Shown here: one piece after another, positions 12,326-18,212 of the stretch
How the letters are laid out: each line of letters starts with the position of its first letter
How positions within the stretch are numbered: the stretch's first letter is position 1
Source of the DNA: a virus
Direction: 5' to 3' (one strand)
DNA: 24,632 bases
Virus record (IMG/VR): IMGVR_UViG_3300032282_001259
Span: 1-24,632 of that record
Program-made: the position numbers and the translations under genes
Notes under the pieces: generated by a model
What the model was told of the DNA's origin: nothing
Database searches by the model: none
Seen by the model: the letters and a program-made list of their open reading frames with translations, nothing else

Positions 12326-12624
12326 TCTTCTGTCCCGCAAACTAGGCAAGTATGCTCTTCGTGTGGTGTTTCAGAATCACATGGGGAGCATATTCTCCAG
12401 TCATCTGCATGAATTTCACCAAAAATGGCGGCACGAATAACACCTGATTGCCCATGCTTTTCGTAAATATCAACTGCCTTTTCGTAATTGGTCATGCGTT
12501 CTTTGGTTGCCTGCATATAACCCAAGACCCACATTTCCCGACTCGAATCGGAAAGTGTTGTGGTCTTTGTGGCTTCTTCCCATGCGTAGAAGGCTTCGTT
12601 GGCTTTTGATTCTAGGTTGGTCAT
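12322..12624 (-). CDS. Unknown 100-aa protein with cysteine tail
   Basis: A helical N-terminal region (NLESKANEAFYAWEEATKTT; KERMTNYEKAVDIYEKHGQS) is followed by 'ICSPCDSETPHEEHTCLVCG', two CxxC pairs likely to bind zinc. ATG 12624 is preferred over 12636 because it has GGAG at the right distance and an ATGA overlap with the upstream gene. It is the last gene of the minus-strand accessory operon. No family recognised. Confidence 0.65.
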   Translation of the reverse strand: MTNLESKANEAFYAWEEATKTTTLSDSSREMWVLGYMQATKERMTNYEKAVDIYEKHGQSGVIRAAIFGEIHADDWRICSPCDSETPHEEHTCLVCGTED

Positions 12625-13112
12625 GATTTTCTCCATAGTGGGTAGAACTTACCCTCTTCGGTAAATGTCCACATATTGGTTTCCATGTTTTCATCTGCGG
12701 ATTCGTCAGAGTAGTAATACTCCACATCCCTGCTTACTGCGCGAACAAGATTGTGCAGGGCATCGTCAAAGGCGGCCTTGGCATCGCCTGTGCGTTTGAA
12801 TTCATCATAGAAGTGGGCAAAGAGCTCGCAGTCAAGCCACAAGCCTGTGGGCATGGCATCCCTGTCCTGCTCAGAGAGTTTGACCCCTCTGAAGTGTCGT
12901 TGTTCTGCGTCCGTCTTGACATAGCCTTGGTTATCGCCAAGCCTCCAGTCACGCACAGTCACATTGAAGTGGTCGCAGAAGGCTTTAAGACTGTCTTTGG
13001 CTTCGTCATACCAAGGATACTCAGAGTTTGTCCTGTACCAGTCACGCGCATTCCCCTTGGCTTGCTCGTCCAGCTCATGAAACTGGAATATTTGTAGTTC
13101 AACGACTTCCAT
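12621..13112 (-). CDS. Conserved accessory protein, 163 aa
   Basis: Begins 'MEVVELQIFQFHELDEQAKG' and continues 'NARDWYRTNSEYPWYDEAKDS', a pattern I know from hypothetical proteins of phages and mobile elements ('yqFdELs..AKerArdWyr'). 'RHFRGVKLSEQD' and an acidic, aromatic C-terminus follow. ATG 13112 has GAGGAGATC upstream; longer starts would enter the preceding gene. Overlap with the upstream gene is 14 bases. Function unknown. Confidence 0.75.
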   Translation of the reverse strand: MEVVELQIFQFHELDEQAKGNARDWYRTNSEYPWYDEAKDSLKAFCDHFNVTVRDWRLGDNQGYVKTDAEQRHFRGVKLSEQDRDAMPTGLWLDCELFAHFYDEFKRTGDAKAAFDDALHNLVRAVSRDVEYYYSDESADENMETNMWTFTEEGKFYPLWRKS

Positions 13113-13314
13113 TTGTGATCTCCTCAAAGTTTGGGATAAGTTGTTCAAATTTCTCTAGCACTTGGGCGCGTGTCCCAGTCAGGTCGAATTCTTTCTTGAT
13201 AATGGAGTAGCAGCTTCTGCCCGAATGACGCATTCCTTTGATCTCAAGTTGTAGTCCTTTACGCAGGGTCAGCATTCGGGCGGTTTGGATTTGGTCTAGG
13301 TCAGTCAAGATCAT
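13099..13314 (-). CDS. Unknown 71-aa basic protein
   Basis: The sequence 'MLTLRKGLQLEIKGMRHSGR' followed by 'SCYSIIKKEFDLTGTRAQVL' looks like a small helical protein; similar small basic proteins occur in phage accessory operons. ATG 13314 overlaps the preceding stop in the junction GGACGCATGA, which recurs elsewhere in this operon. No named family. Confidence 0.65.
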   Translation of the reverse strand: MILTDLDQIQTARMLTLRKGLQLEIKGMRHSGRSCYSIIKKEFDLTGTRAQVLEKFEQLIPNFEEITNGSR

Positions 13315-13580
13315 GCGTCCACCTCTTCTGGCATAGGGAATTTGTTGTCCACTACTGAGGCAATAAATTCCCAGTTAATGCCGATATTGGCATCGTGGTA
13401 TTTCTCCATCCACCAGAGCACTTCGCGGGCTTGGTCTTTAGTTAACCATTGGTGATCTTCTAAAACATCATCAATATGCCACTTCTCAATGTGCCAGTCA
13501 GGACTGGTCAGGGTCAGAATGTCCTCGACCTTTGGTATCTCCTGACCCTCGGGCAATTCAAATTCAATAGTTACTTTCAT
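13311..13580 (-). CDS. Unknown 89-aa acidic protein
   Basis: Starts with a strand 'MKVTIEFELPEGQEIP' and carries several tryptophans in an acidic context (DWHIEKWHIDDVLEDHQWLT). ATG 13580 has AGAGGA seven bases upstream. It ends EEVDA and overlaps the next start by ATGA. No family recognised. Confidence 0.65.
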   Translation of the reverse strand: MKVTIEFELPEGQEIPKVEDILTLTSPDWHIEKWHIDDVLEDHQWLTKDQAREVLWWMEKYHDANIGINWEFIASVVDNKFPMPEEVDA

Positions 13581-13581
13581 T

Positions 13582-13755
13582 TCAATAATCCTCTTCGATT
13601 CGTTCGTCTGTGTCTGCTTGGGTGTAGTAGCTTAAAAACCTTGGGTCATACTTCGATAGGACTTCGTCCTTACATTTGGTGCAGACTCGGGCAAGGGGAA
13701 TCCCCTGCCCATCGTTTTCCCACCATGAGTTTTCTTTTGTGTGATCGCATTTCAT
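13582..13755 (-). CDS. Small zinc-binding-type protein, 57 aa
   Basis: 'MKCDHTKENSWW', 'GQGIPLARVCTKCKDEVLSK' and 'TQADTDERIEEDY' match a small phage protein pattern with a CxH...CxxC metal site and an acidic tail. ATG 13755 follows AAAGGAAAC; a GTG at 13779 is less likely. Operator-like palindrome copy 2 lies 25 bases upstream of this start, so this gene may begin a separately controlled transcript within the operon. Confidence 0.7.
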   Translation of the reverse strand: MKCDHTKENSWWENDGQGIPLARVCTKCKDEVLSKYDPRFLSYYTQADTDERIEEDY

Positions 13756-13777
13756 TTGTAAGTTTCCTTTAAGTTTC

Positions 13778-13797
13778 ACATTAACACCTGTTAATGT
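13778..13797 (-). promoter_or_regulatory. Operator-like palindrome, copy 2
   Basis: Halves ATTAACA and TGTTAAT around a two-base centre, extended to ACATTAACA/TGTTAATGT (13778-13797). On the minus strand CTGACATTAACAGGTGTTAA, then TGTGAAACTTA, matches the flank of copy 3 at nearly every position. It lies between the stop of the 203-aa gene and the start of the 57-aa gene, 25 bases from that start. Confidence 0.65.
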
Positions 13798-14408
13798 CAG
13801 CCGCCTAAATTAGAGGGTGAATGATCAAAACCACTCTTTTCAAAGTAGTCATAAATCTTGATGGTGATCTCGTCATCTGCGGAAATGTCTTCGTTGTCGG
13901 GATAAAACTGTTCCATCTTTTCGCAGTTATCGACTCCATCTGAATAGAAACCGATGTAGCCCATACCCTGTTCGACATAGGTGGCCTCGACCTTGAATCC
14001 CATATCTTCAAGGGCGTAGTAGATTTGCATAGGTGGTGCCCATGCGGTATCAAAATAGATAGTGACTTGATTGCCCTCAATCGTGTAAGGCTCATCTTCG
14101 TTTGAAGTGTTTGTATCCCACTTGGTGCCCCATTCAGCAATACAGAATGAGTACCAGTCTTTGTATCCGTATTTTTTGAGGTTCGCTGCCTGCTCAAGTT
14201 CAAGAGCAGCCTGTTCGGGTGTATCTTTGCCTAGCCACCCTGAAGTGATCATTAGGGCTTCGGGAATGGGCTTGATCAGTTTAAAGATTTCGGCACTCTC
14301 TCCAGCGCATTTTGCTCGTTCGAGCTCGTGCACGATCTCTGCTAGTTTCTTCTCAGACTCAGCAGTAGTAGCAACAAGTTTCAATGAGTTGGCACACCAA
14401 TTTGGCAT
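13797..14408 (-). CDS. DUF1281 (YubB/api92-like ferredoxin-fold) protein
   Basis: A 203-aa protein with the family's N-terminal 'MPNWCANSLKL', the middle 'AEWGTKWDTN' (93-98 core) and 'YFDTAWAPPMQIYYAL' (119-134), and a tyrosine-rich acidic C-terminus, all in the order seen in the DUF1281/YubB family of plasmid and phage proteins. Function of the family is not established to my knowledge. ATG 14408 follows TGGAG. The 76-base gap upstream holds a hairpin. Confidence 0.85.
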   Translation of the reverse strand: MPNWCANSLKLVATTAESEKKLAEIVHELERAKCAGESAEIFKLIKPIPEALMITSGWLGKDTPEQAALELEQAANLKKYGYKDWYSFCIAEWGTKWDTNTSNEDEPYTIEGNQVTIYFDTAWAPPMQIYYALEDMGFKVEATYVEQGMGYIGFYSDGVDNCEKMEQFYPDNEDISADDEITIKIYDYFEKSGFDHSPSNLGG

Positions 14409-14458
14409 TTTGTTTCTCCAGTTAAGTTAAAGGACGAATTGCGGAAAATCCCGCCCAA

Positions 14459-14477
14459 AACCCTGACTCGCAGGGCT
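14459..14477 (-). terminator. Intra-operon hairpin, copy 1
   Basis: In the minus-strand RNA, AGCCCTG pairs with CAGGGTT (with one G-U pair) around a 5-base loop and is followed by a short U run, just after the stop of the 123-aa gene. It resembles a weak terminator or attenuator. A related hairpin with changed but still pairing bases lies at 16475-16495. Confidence 0.45.
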
Positions 14478-14484
14478 TCAGGAG

Positions 14485-14856
14485 TTACTTTGCTTGTTTG
14501 GCGAATGCCAATGCATCCCTCCACATTCCATGGGCATCAGCCAGTCCTGAGTAGTAGCAGGGATAGTCCTCGCAGAATTTATCGTGGTCATGCAATGACT
14601 GAAGAAATTCGTGGACGACACTTTCATTTGCGTCTGCAACATTGTGTAGATAGGCTTCCGTGAAGGCGATTTCATCAGCAGTCAGATTGCGTCTGATTTT
14701 GTGAACGTCCTGCGATACCAGTTTGCTATCTTTGTCATAGAAGTTAATGGTCAGGTCATTGTTGTCAACTGAAACGCAGACAAATCCATATTCTTGGCCA
14801 TCTCCAATGTCAATCACATGGGTGTTCATGACGATGTTGTGTTTAGTTTGAATCAT
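14485..14856 (-). CDS. Unknown 123-aa protein
   Basis: An acidic protein with an N-terminal strand-rich part (VIDIGDGQEYGFVCVSVDNN) and a helical C-terminus (HEFLQSLHDHDKFCEDYPCY). ATG 14856 overlaps the upstream stop by ATGA and has GAGGAAC upstream. No family recognised. Confidence 0.65.
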   Translation of the reverse strand: MIQTKHNIVMNTHVIDIGDGQEYGFVCVSVDNNDLTINFYDKDSKLVSQDVHKIRRNLTADEIAFTEAYLHNVADANESVVHEFLQSLHDHDKFCEDYPCYYSGLADAHGMWRDALAFAKQAK

Positions 14857-15152
14857 GCTGATTGTTCCTCAACGTAGGCGGAATTGCCTGTTTGCTCGCG
14901 GTAAAACTTGGCTTCATATTCGGCAGCAAACCTAGTTTCAAATTCGCCTAAGAGTGTGCCGTTGTGGTTTTTTACTAGGTATCTCATGTCATCGTCCGTG
15001 TCTGTGTTGAGCTCAACGAATGGGTATTGCTCGTCCTCAATGAATGAATCATCTACCATTGAAATGCCCATTCGATTGCCTGCGTCCCATATCAGGACAT
15101 CGAGGTCTTGTGGCAACTGGGTGAGTTGGTTGATCAGCTCAGATACTTTCAT
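14853..15152 (-). CDS. Small phage protein, 99 aa
   Basis: The start 'MKVSELINQLTQLPQDLDVL' with 'WDAGNRMGISMVDDSFIEDE' matches a common phage/prophage pattern ('MkvseLI..L..lPqdl.V'). The C-terminal half is acidic and helical. ATG 15152 has AAGGAG upstream and ATGA overlaps both neighbours. Function unknown. Confidence 0.7.
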   Translation of the reverse strand: MKVSELINQLTQLPQDLDVLIWDAGNRMGISMVDDSFIEDEQYPFVELNTDTDDDMRYLVKNHNGTLLGEFETRFAAEYEAKFYREQTGNSAYVEEQSA

Positions 15153-15613
15153 TTCATTTGCTCCTTAACAAGTTTGATAATTTGTGCGTGGGTTGTTTTC
15201 TTGGGCGCGATCATTTCAAAGTAGCGTTCACCGATTCGGGCGCACCATGTGTAGAGGTCATCTGTTTGGCATTCAATGACGCGAAAGGACTCGGTTGACC
15301 CTGCTTGCGTCCAATCGGCTGGCATAAGGACTTCGAGCAATTCCCAAAACCTTTGTTTAGTAATTTCCTTTGGGGGCTCACCCCTGTTAATCCGCATAGC
15401 CTCATAGCGTCCTAAATAGGCTTTGCACTCTGCGTCTGACTGTCTGACTCGTTCGAGATAGGGTGTATCGACTTCGCCAATGGCATGGTCACTCATGCCG
15501 TCATTGCCAGTCCCAAGTTGGTTATAGGCTTCGTATGCCTTGTCCCATGTAGGGTAGGTGCCAATGATGCGTCCTGACTCCTTGTGGACGATTTCGTGTG
15601 GGGTTTTGTTCAT
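15149..15613 (-). CDS. Unknown 154-aa protein
   Basis: N-terminal 'HEIVHKESGRIIGTYPTWDK' looks like a small beta-hairpin domain; the central part 'EPPKEITKQRFWELLEVLMP' and 'TESFRVIECQTDDLYTWCAR' recall a phage family in which 'ItkerFwE.LevLPP..W' is conserved. ATG 15613 follows AAGGAG. The start abuts the TAA stop of the preceding gene without overlap. Function unknown. Confidence 0.7.
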   Translation of the reverse strand: MNKTPHEIVHKESGRIIGTYPTWDKAYEAYNQLGTGNDGMSDHAIGEVDTPYLERVRQSDAECKAYLGRYEAMRINRGEPPKEITKQRFWELLEVLMPADWTQAGSTESFRVIECQTDDLYTWCARIGERYFEMIAPKKTTHAQIIKLVKEQMK

Positions 15614-15805
15614 TTAATTGCTCCTTGCTTCTTTACGGCCTTGCTCAAACCAATAGATGAATTGGTTGCGGTAAATTGGGTATTGCTGAAGTAGATTGCT
15701 GAAGGTCTGACGAATGGCGATAGACCTTTGGACTGAGGCGCGTTCATAGCGATAGCCCAGTTCAATGACTTCATGTTCGGTCGTGACAAACTGGGCTTCG
15801 GTCAT
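15614..15805 (-). CDS. Unknown 63-aa protein
   Basis: A small helical protein ending 'YRNQFIYWFEQGRKEARSN'. ATG 15805 overlaps the stop of the membrane protein gene by ATGA, which supports the start. No family recognised. Confidence 0.6.
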   Translation of the reverse strand: MTEAQFVTTEHEVIELGYRYERASVQRSIAIRQTFSNLLQQYPIYRNQFIYWFEQGRKEARSN

Positions 15806-15948
15806 GAGAGCACCATAACGCTGATAAAGCAGACTGCGAGGCAGACAAACATAGCGAGCAGGAATTCGTATCCTGCTTGCACTCGCTGAAGTCTTTGTTT
15901 GCGCGTGAGCTCCTCACGCATTGTCATTGTGTGGCGGTAGTATTTCAT
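15802..15948 (-). CDS. Tiny single-pass membrane protein, 48 aa
   Basis: Reads MKYYRHTMTMREELTRKQRL, then one hydrophobic helix from about residue 25 to the end (FLLAMFVCLAVCFISVMVL). CTGGAGGACGC precedes ATG 15948, and both ends overlap neighbours by ATGA, strong support for a real gene despite its size. The basic N-terminus should stay in the cytoplasm. Function unknown; a membrane role in host takeover is possible. Confidence 0.7.
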   Translation of the reverse strand: MKYYRHTMTMREELTRKQRLQRVQAGYEFLLAMFVCLAVCFISVMVLS

Positions 15949-16124
15949 GCGTCCTCCAGTAAGGCCAGTTCAATTTTCTTCAAGGTTGAGGGGGAAATGT
16001 TCAGCCAGTTCGACTGACCGAGTTCTGAGTACAGTTTGATCTTGATCTGTCCACAATCCTGTGGGGGCAGAGGGATAGCCTTGATCAACTGGGCTTCGAT
16101 GTACTTCTGTTCAAGGTTTGTCAT
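15945..16124 (-). CDS. Unknown 59-aa protein
   Basis: Reads MTNLEQKYIEAQLIKAIPLP, then 'IKIKLYSELGQSNWLNISPS' and ends LALLEDA. ATG 16124 has only a weak GAG upstream. The stop forms the recurring GGACGCATGA junction with the next gene. The spacing and overlap indicate a real gene. No family recognised. Confidence 0.6.
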   Translation of the reverse strand: MTNLEQKYIEAQLIKAIPLPPQDCGQIKIKLYSELGQSNWLNISPSTLKKIELALLEDA

Positions 16125-16132
16125 GGGTTATC

Positions 16133-16273
16133 TCAAAATTGGGTGTTAAAAATTTCGTGGATTTTCTTTTCATCTCGGTCTTTTAATGCTTGTCTTAACT
16201 CATCGTTTTCGAGGGCAATGGATGGATGGATTCCATATTCATTGCAGAGTATTAAGAAGTGAGTTAGCGTCAT
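16133..16273 (-). CDS. Unknown 46-aa protein
   Basis: Reads MTLTHFLILCNEYGIHPSIA, then 'LENDELRQALKDRDEKKIHE'. ATG 16273 follows AGGAGGACGC, a very strong ribosome site, and overlaps the preceding stop by ATGA. A longer open frame upstream is not used because it would overlap the preceding gene. The fold may be a small helical bundle. No family recognised. Confidence 0.6.
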   Translation of the reverse strand: MTLTHFLILCNEYGIHPSIALENDELRQALKDRDEKKIHEIFNTQF

Positions 16274-16443
16274 GCGTCCTCCTGTGTGATGTGGCAAACA
16301 GTATTGCCATTGGAATCGCGGGCGGAATCGGGAAGGACTTGGCAATCCCTGTAATAGTTCGCAATGCGTTCGAGTAGTTCAGCCATCTCGCGAGGGTTCT
16401 CCTCGAATGCTGAGTTATCGGTGTTGATGGTTATCGTTATCAC
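16270..16443 (-). CDS. Small conserved-type protein, 57 aa, GTG start
   Basis: Reads with GTG as Met: MITITINTDNSAFEENPREM, then 'AELLERIANYYRDCQVLPDS' and a C-terminus 'RDSNGNTVCHITQEDA'. This 'ItINTDNaAF......lL..iA' pattern is familiar from small phage proteins. AAGGAG lies five bases before the GTG. Missing ATG and short length make it easy to overlook. It ends in the recurring GGACGCATGA junction. Confidence 0.7.
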   Translation of the reverse strand: MITITINTDNSAFEENPREMAELLERIANYYRDCQVLPDSARDSNGNTVCHITQEDA

Positions 16444-16474
16444 AAGTTCTCCTTTGGTTGGTGGGTAATCCTCA

Positions 16475-16495
16475 AAGCCCCGACACGCGAGGCTT
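16475..16495 (-). terminator. Intra-operon hairpin, copy 2
   Basis: In the minus-strand RNA, AAGCCTC pairs with GGGGCTT (one G-U pair) around a 7-base loop, starting about 6 bases after the stop of the 60-aa gene. The T run after it is short, so termination would be partial. It resembles the hairpin at 14459-14477 in sequence and in position relative to a stop codon. Confidence 0.45.
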
Positions 16496-16501
16496 CAAGC
16501 A

Positions 16502-16684
16502 TCACTCAGCCATGTGTTCGCTGATGATGTACTCGGAGGCTTTCTTTGCGTCCGCGAGGGAATCGACTGCCCATCCTGTATAGGACTCGCACTCTTGTTC
16601 AAAGAAGAGCTCATAGACCTCGGCATCGTGATCAAACTTTGCCCAAATCTCATAGCCGTTTTTCTTGAGGATTAGTTTTGACAT
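16502..16684 (-). CDS. Unknown 60-aa acidic protein
   Basis: Reads MSKLILKKNGYEIWAKFDHD, followed by 'AVDSLADAKKASEYIISEHM'. A beta-hairpin plus helix is likely. ATG 16684 has TAGGAG upstream and lies three bases after the DUF6884 stop. No family recognised. Confidence 0.65.
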   Translation of the reverse strand: MSKLILKKNGYEIWAKFDHDAEVYELFFEQECESYTGWAVDSLADAKKASEYIISEHMAE

Positions 16685-16687
16685 GGT

Positions 16688-17092
16688 TCATTCTCCTAAG
16701 TGTTTGAGGGTCTGTAATTGCTGTCCGATTCCCTGACCCTTGAGAGGGAGACGAACATTGGGGAAACCTTTAACGGCACTCGCGTAATCAGCTCCTGCGA
16801 GGACTGTGATCTCGCGGTCATATGCACCGAGCATTTTTAACTGGGCTTGCACGATCTCTGCCCAGACTGCGCGTTCGGCCTTACTCATATTGCAAAGGGC
16901 TTTGTCATAGGGCGCGTATTGTGCGTGAGGCATAACAACACCATGAAGGGCAGAGAGGATGATCACATCTGCTTCAGCGCGTTGCGCGGCTCGCATAGCA
17001 AACTTGAATGCTTGTCCTTGATAGAGGTCGCGTCCCTTTGCAGGGCGGTCTAGCTTCTTGTTACTGCAGGCAATGAGGTAGAGGGGCTTCAC
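16688..17092 (-). CDS. DUF6884-like protein, GTG start
   Basis: A 134-aa protein with 'YLIACSNKKLDRPAKGRDLY' at the N-terminus, 'EADVIILSALHGVVMPHAQY' at residues 40-59 and 'PYDKALCNMSKAERAVWAEI' after it. This is the DUF6884 pattern, found in phages and related in layout to nucleotide- or base-handling YaaA/TGT-like folds; I am sure of the pattern, less of the function. GTG 17092 follows AAGGAG. It is the first gene of the minus-strand accessory operon and sits under a TTGACA promoter. Confidence 0.8.
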   Translation of the reverse strand: MKPLYLIACSNKKLDRPAKGRDLYQGQAFKFAMRAAQRAEADVIILSALHGVVMPHAQYAPYDKALCNMSKAERAVWAEIVQAQLKMLGAYDREITVLAGADYASAVKGFPNVRLPLKGQGIGQQLQTLKHLGE

Positions 17093-17121
17093 TTGCTTAC
17101 TCCTTAAACTTAATAAACTAA

Positions 17122-17164
17122 CACATGAGTCACTATTACATTATGTCATGTGCTGCATTGTCAA
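17122..17164 (-). promoter_or_regulatory. Promoter and inverted repeat of the accessory operon
   Basis: On the minus strand a perfect TTGACA (17164-17159) is followed after 18 bases by TGTAAT (17140-17135), five of six consensus bases. The inverted repeat CACATGA (17122-17128) / TCATGTG (17146-17152) encloses the -10, a layout suited to a repressor or activator dimer. The first gene starts at 17092. Confidence 0.65.
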
Positions 17165-17204
17165 GTGTTTTATTCATGTTTTCTTAAATTATTTTCTTAG
17201 TGTT

Positions 17205-17288
17205 GGTGATGGAGCTCGCGCGTCTTGCTTCCATGGGTTATCACTCTGAAGGGACTGGATGCGGTGATGGAGCTCGATGACCAGCTCG
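17205..17288 (+). repeat. Direct repeats upstream of terS
   Basis: GGTGATGGAGCTCG occurs twice exactly, at 17205-17218 and 17263-17276, 58 bases apart, and a third partial copy ending AGCTCG lies at 17283-17288. The stretch 17093-17360 has no gene. Repeats beside terS are typical of packaging-recognition (pac) sites or regulator sites; which applies here is unknown. Confidence 0.55.
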
Positions 17289-17299
17289 GCCTGACTGGT

Positions 17300-17328
17300 T
17301 TGCAAAGATTCGCGGGGTCTGCTATGTT
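17300..17328 (+). promoter_or_regulatory. Putative promoter of terS
   Basis: TTGCAA (17300-17305) and TATGTT (17323-17328) are 17 bases apart, four of six matches each. It lies 33 bases before the terS start, directly after the direct repeats. Moderate evidence only. Confidence 0.35.
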
Positions 17329-17360
17329 CGGGGTTCTTATTTCATACCCATGAAAACACC

Positions 17361-18122
17361 ATGCCACAGAAACTTACACGCGCGCAGATCAAAGCAGGAC
17401 TGGATACCATCCCGATAGAAACTCTACTAAGTAGCGGAGAAGGGAAGACACCCAAGTTAACAAGCAAGCAAAGAGCATTCGCTCATGCCGTAGCACTAGG
17501 TGAGACAAAGGCAGAGGCTTATAGGAAGGCTTATAAGAGAACGGCCAGTAAGAGGACTATGGCCTGTAAGCCATATGAACTGGCTCGGGATGAGAGAATA
17601 CAGAGGGAAGTCCAAGCCTACACACTAGCACTAGAGGCAGAGAAACATCGAACCCCTGCTCAGCTCAAGGCCTTACTTGTCCAGCAACTGGTTCAGCATT
17701 CCCTTGATGATGAGTTTCCCCCTGCTCAACGCATGAAGGCACTCCAGTTAATCGGCCAGTTGTTCGAGGTCGGGGCTTTCCTTGAACGAAAGGAGACGAC
17801 CATCGTACATAAGAGCTCGGACATACGCACAAGACTGCTCGAGAGACTGGGTAAGGCGACTGATGTGACGGCCAAGCAGGACGATGCACTCACATTGCTG
17901 CAGGAAATTCGGGGGGATGGCGCTGCGAATCCGTCCTCTGGCGCACCCACGGACGGGGTGGGCGAGCCTGTGGGCGGTGTGCACACGGGCGACCTAACGC
18001 ATACTGTTTCTGACATTCAATCACTAGACTCTAGCGTTTCACTCATTCAAACATCAAATAAATTCGGTGGGGGTACCCCTTCTGAAATTTCCGATGTGGT
18101 GAGCGACTTTGACAAGGAATGA
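17361..18122 (+). CDS. terS: Terminase small subunit
   Basis: A 253-aa protein whose segment at residues 33-90 ('LTSKQRAFAHAVALGETKAE', then 'AYRKAYKRTASKRTMACKPY') is the helix-turn-helix region of phage terminase small subunits, which bind the packaging start and load TerL. A helical middle (about 95-145) would form the oligomer ring, and the C-terminal 80 residues are serine/glycine/threonine-rich and probably disordered. ATG 17361 has no clear ribosome site. An unusual feature is that terL does not follow directly: a terminator-like repeat, an operator and a winged-helix gene lie between. Confidence 0.8.
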   Translation: MPQKLTRAQIKAGLDTIPIETLLSSGEGKTPKLTSKQRAFAHAVALGETKAEAYRKAYKRTASKRTMACKPYELARDERIQREVQAYTLALEAEKHRTPAQLKALLVQQLVQHSLDDEFPPAQRMKALQLIGQLFEVGAFLERKETTIVHKSSDIRTRLLERLGKATDVTAKQDDALTLLQEIRGDGAANPSSGAPTDGVGEPVGGVHTGDLTHTVSDIQSLDSSVSLIQTSNKFGGGTPSEISDVVSDFDKE

Positions 18123-18169
18123 CCCCCCTATGTGTTTTTTTATGCAAAGTGGTGGGGGGTATATTTTTC
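18122..18169 (+). terminator. Terminator-like C-run/G-run hairpin after terS
   Basis: ACCCCCC (18122-18128), beginning in the terS stop codon, can pair with GGGGGGT (18154-18160) across 25 bases, followed by ATATTTTTC. The large loop makes it an atypical terminator; it may reduce read-through from terS to terL. Confidence 0.4.
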
Positions 18170-18171
18170 TG

Positions 18172-18191
18172 ACATTAACAGCTGTTAATAT
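18172..18191 (+). promoter_or_regulatory. Operator-like palindrome, copy 3 (perfect)
   Basis: ATTAACAGCTGTTAAT (18174-18189) is a perfect 16-base palindrome ending 24 bases before the ATG of the winged-helix gene. With its flank (CTGACA before, then ATCAAACTTA after) it matches copy 2 closely, including the distance to the start codon and a CTTACAA just before the ATG. A CTGACA could serve as part of a -35 element. Confidence 0.7.
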
Positions 18192-18212
18192 CAAACTTAC
18201 TGATTTCTTACA

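Noticed and set aside
17208-17282. Short plus-strand frame starting GTGATGGAGCTCG
   Set aside because: About 24 codons, no ribosome site, and the sequence is better described as the direct repeats upstream of terS.
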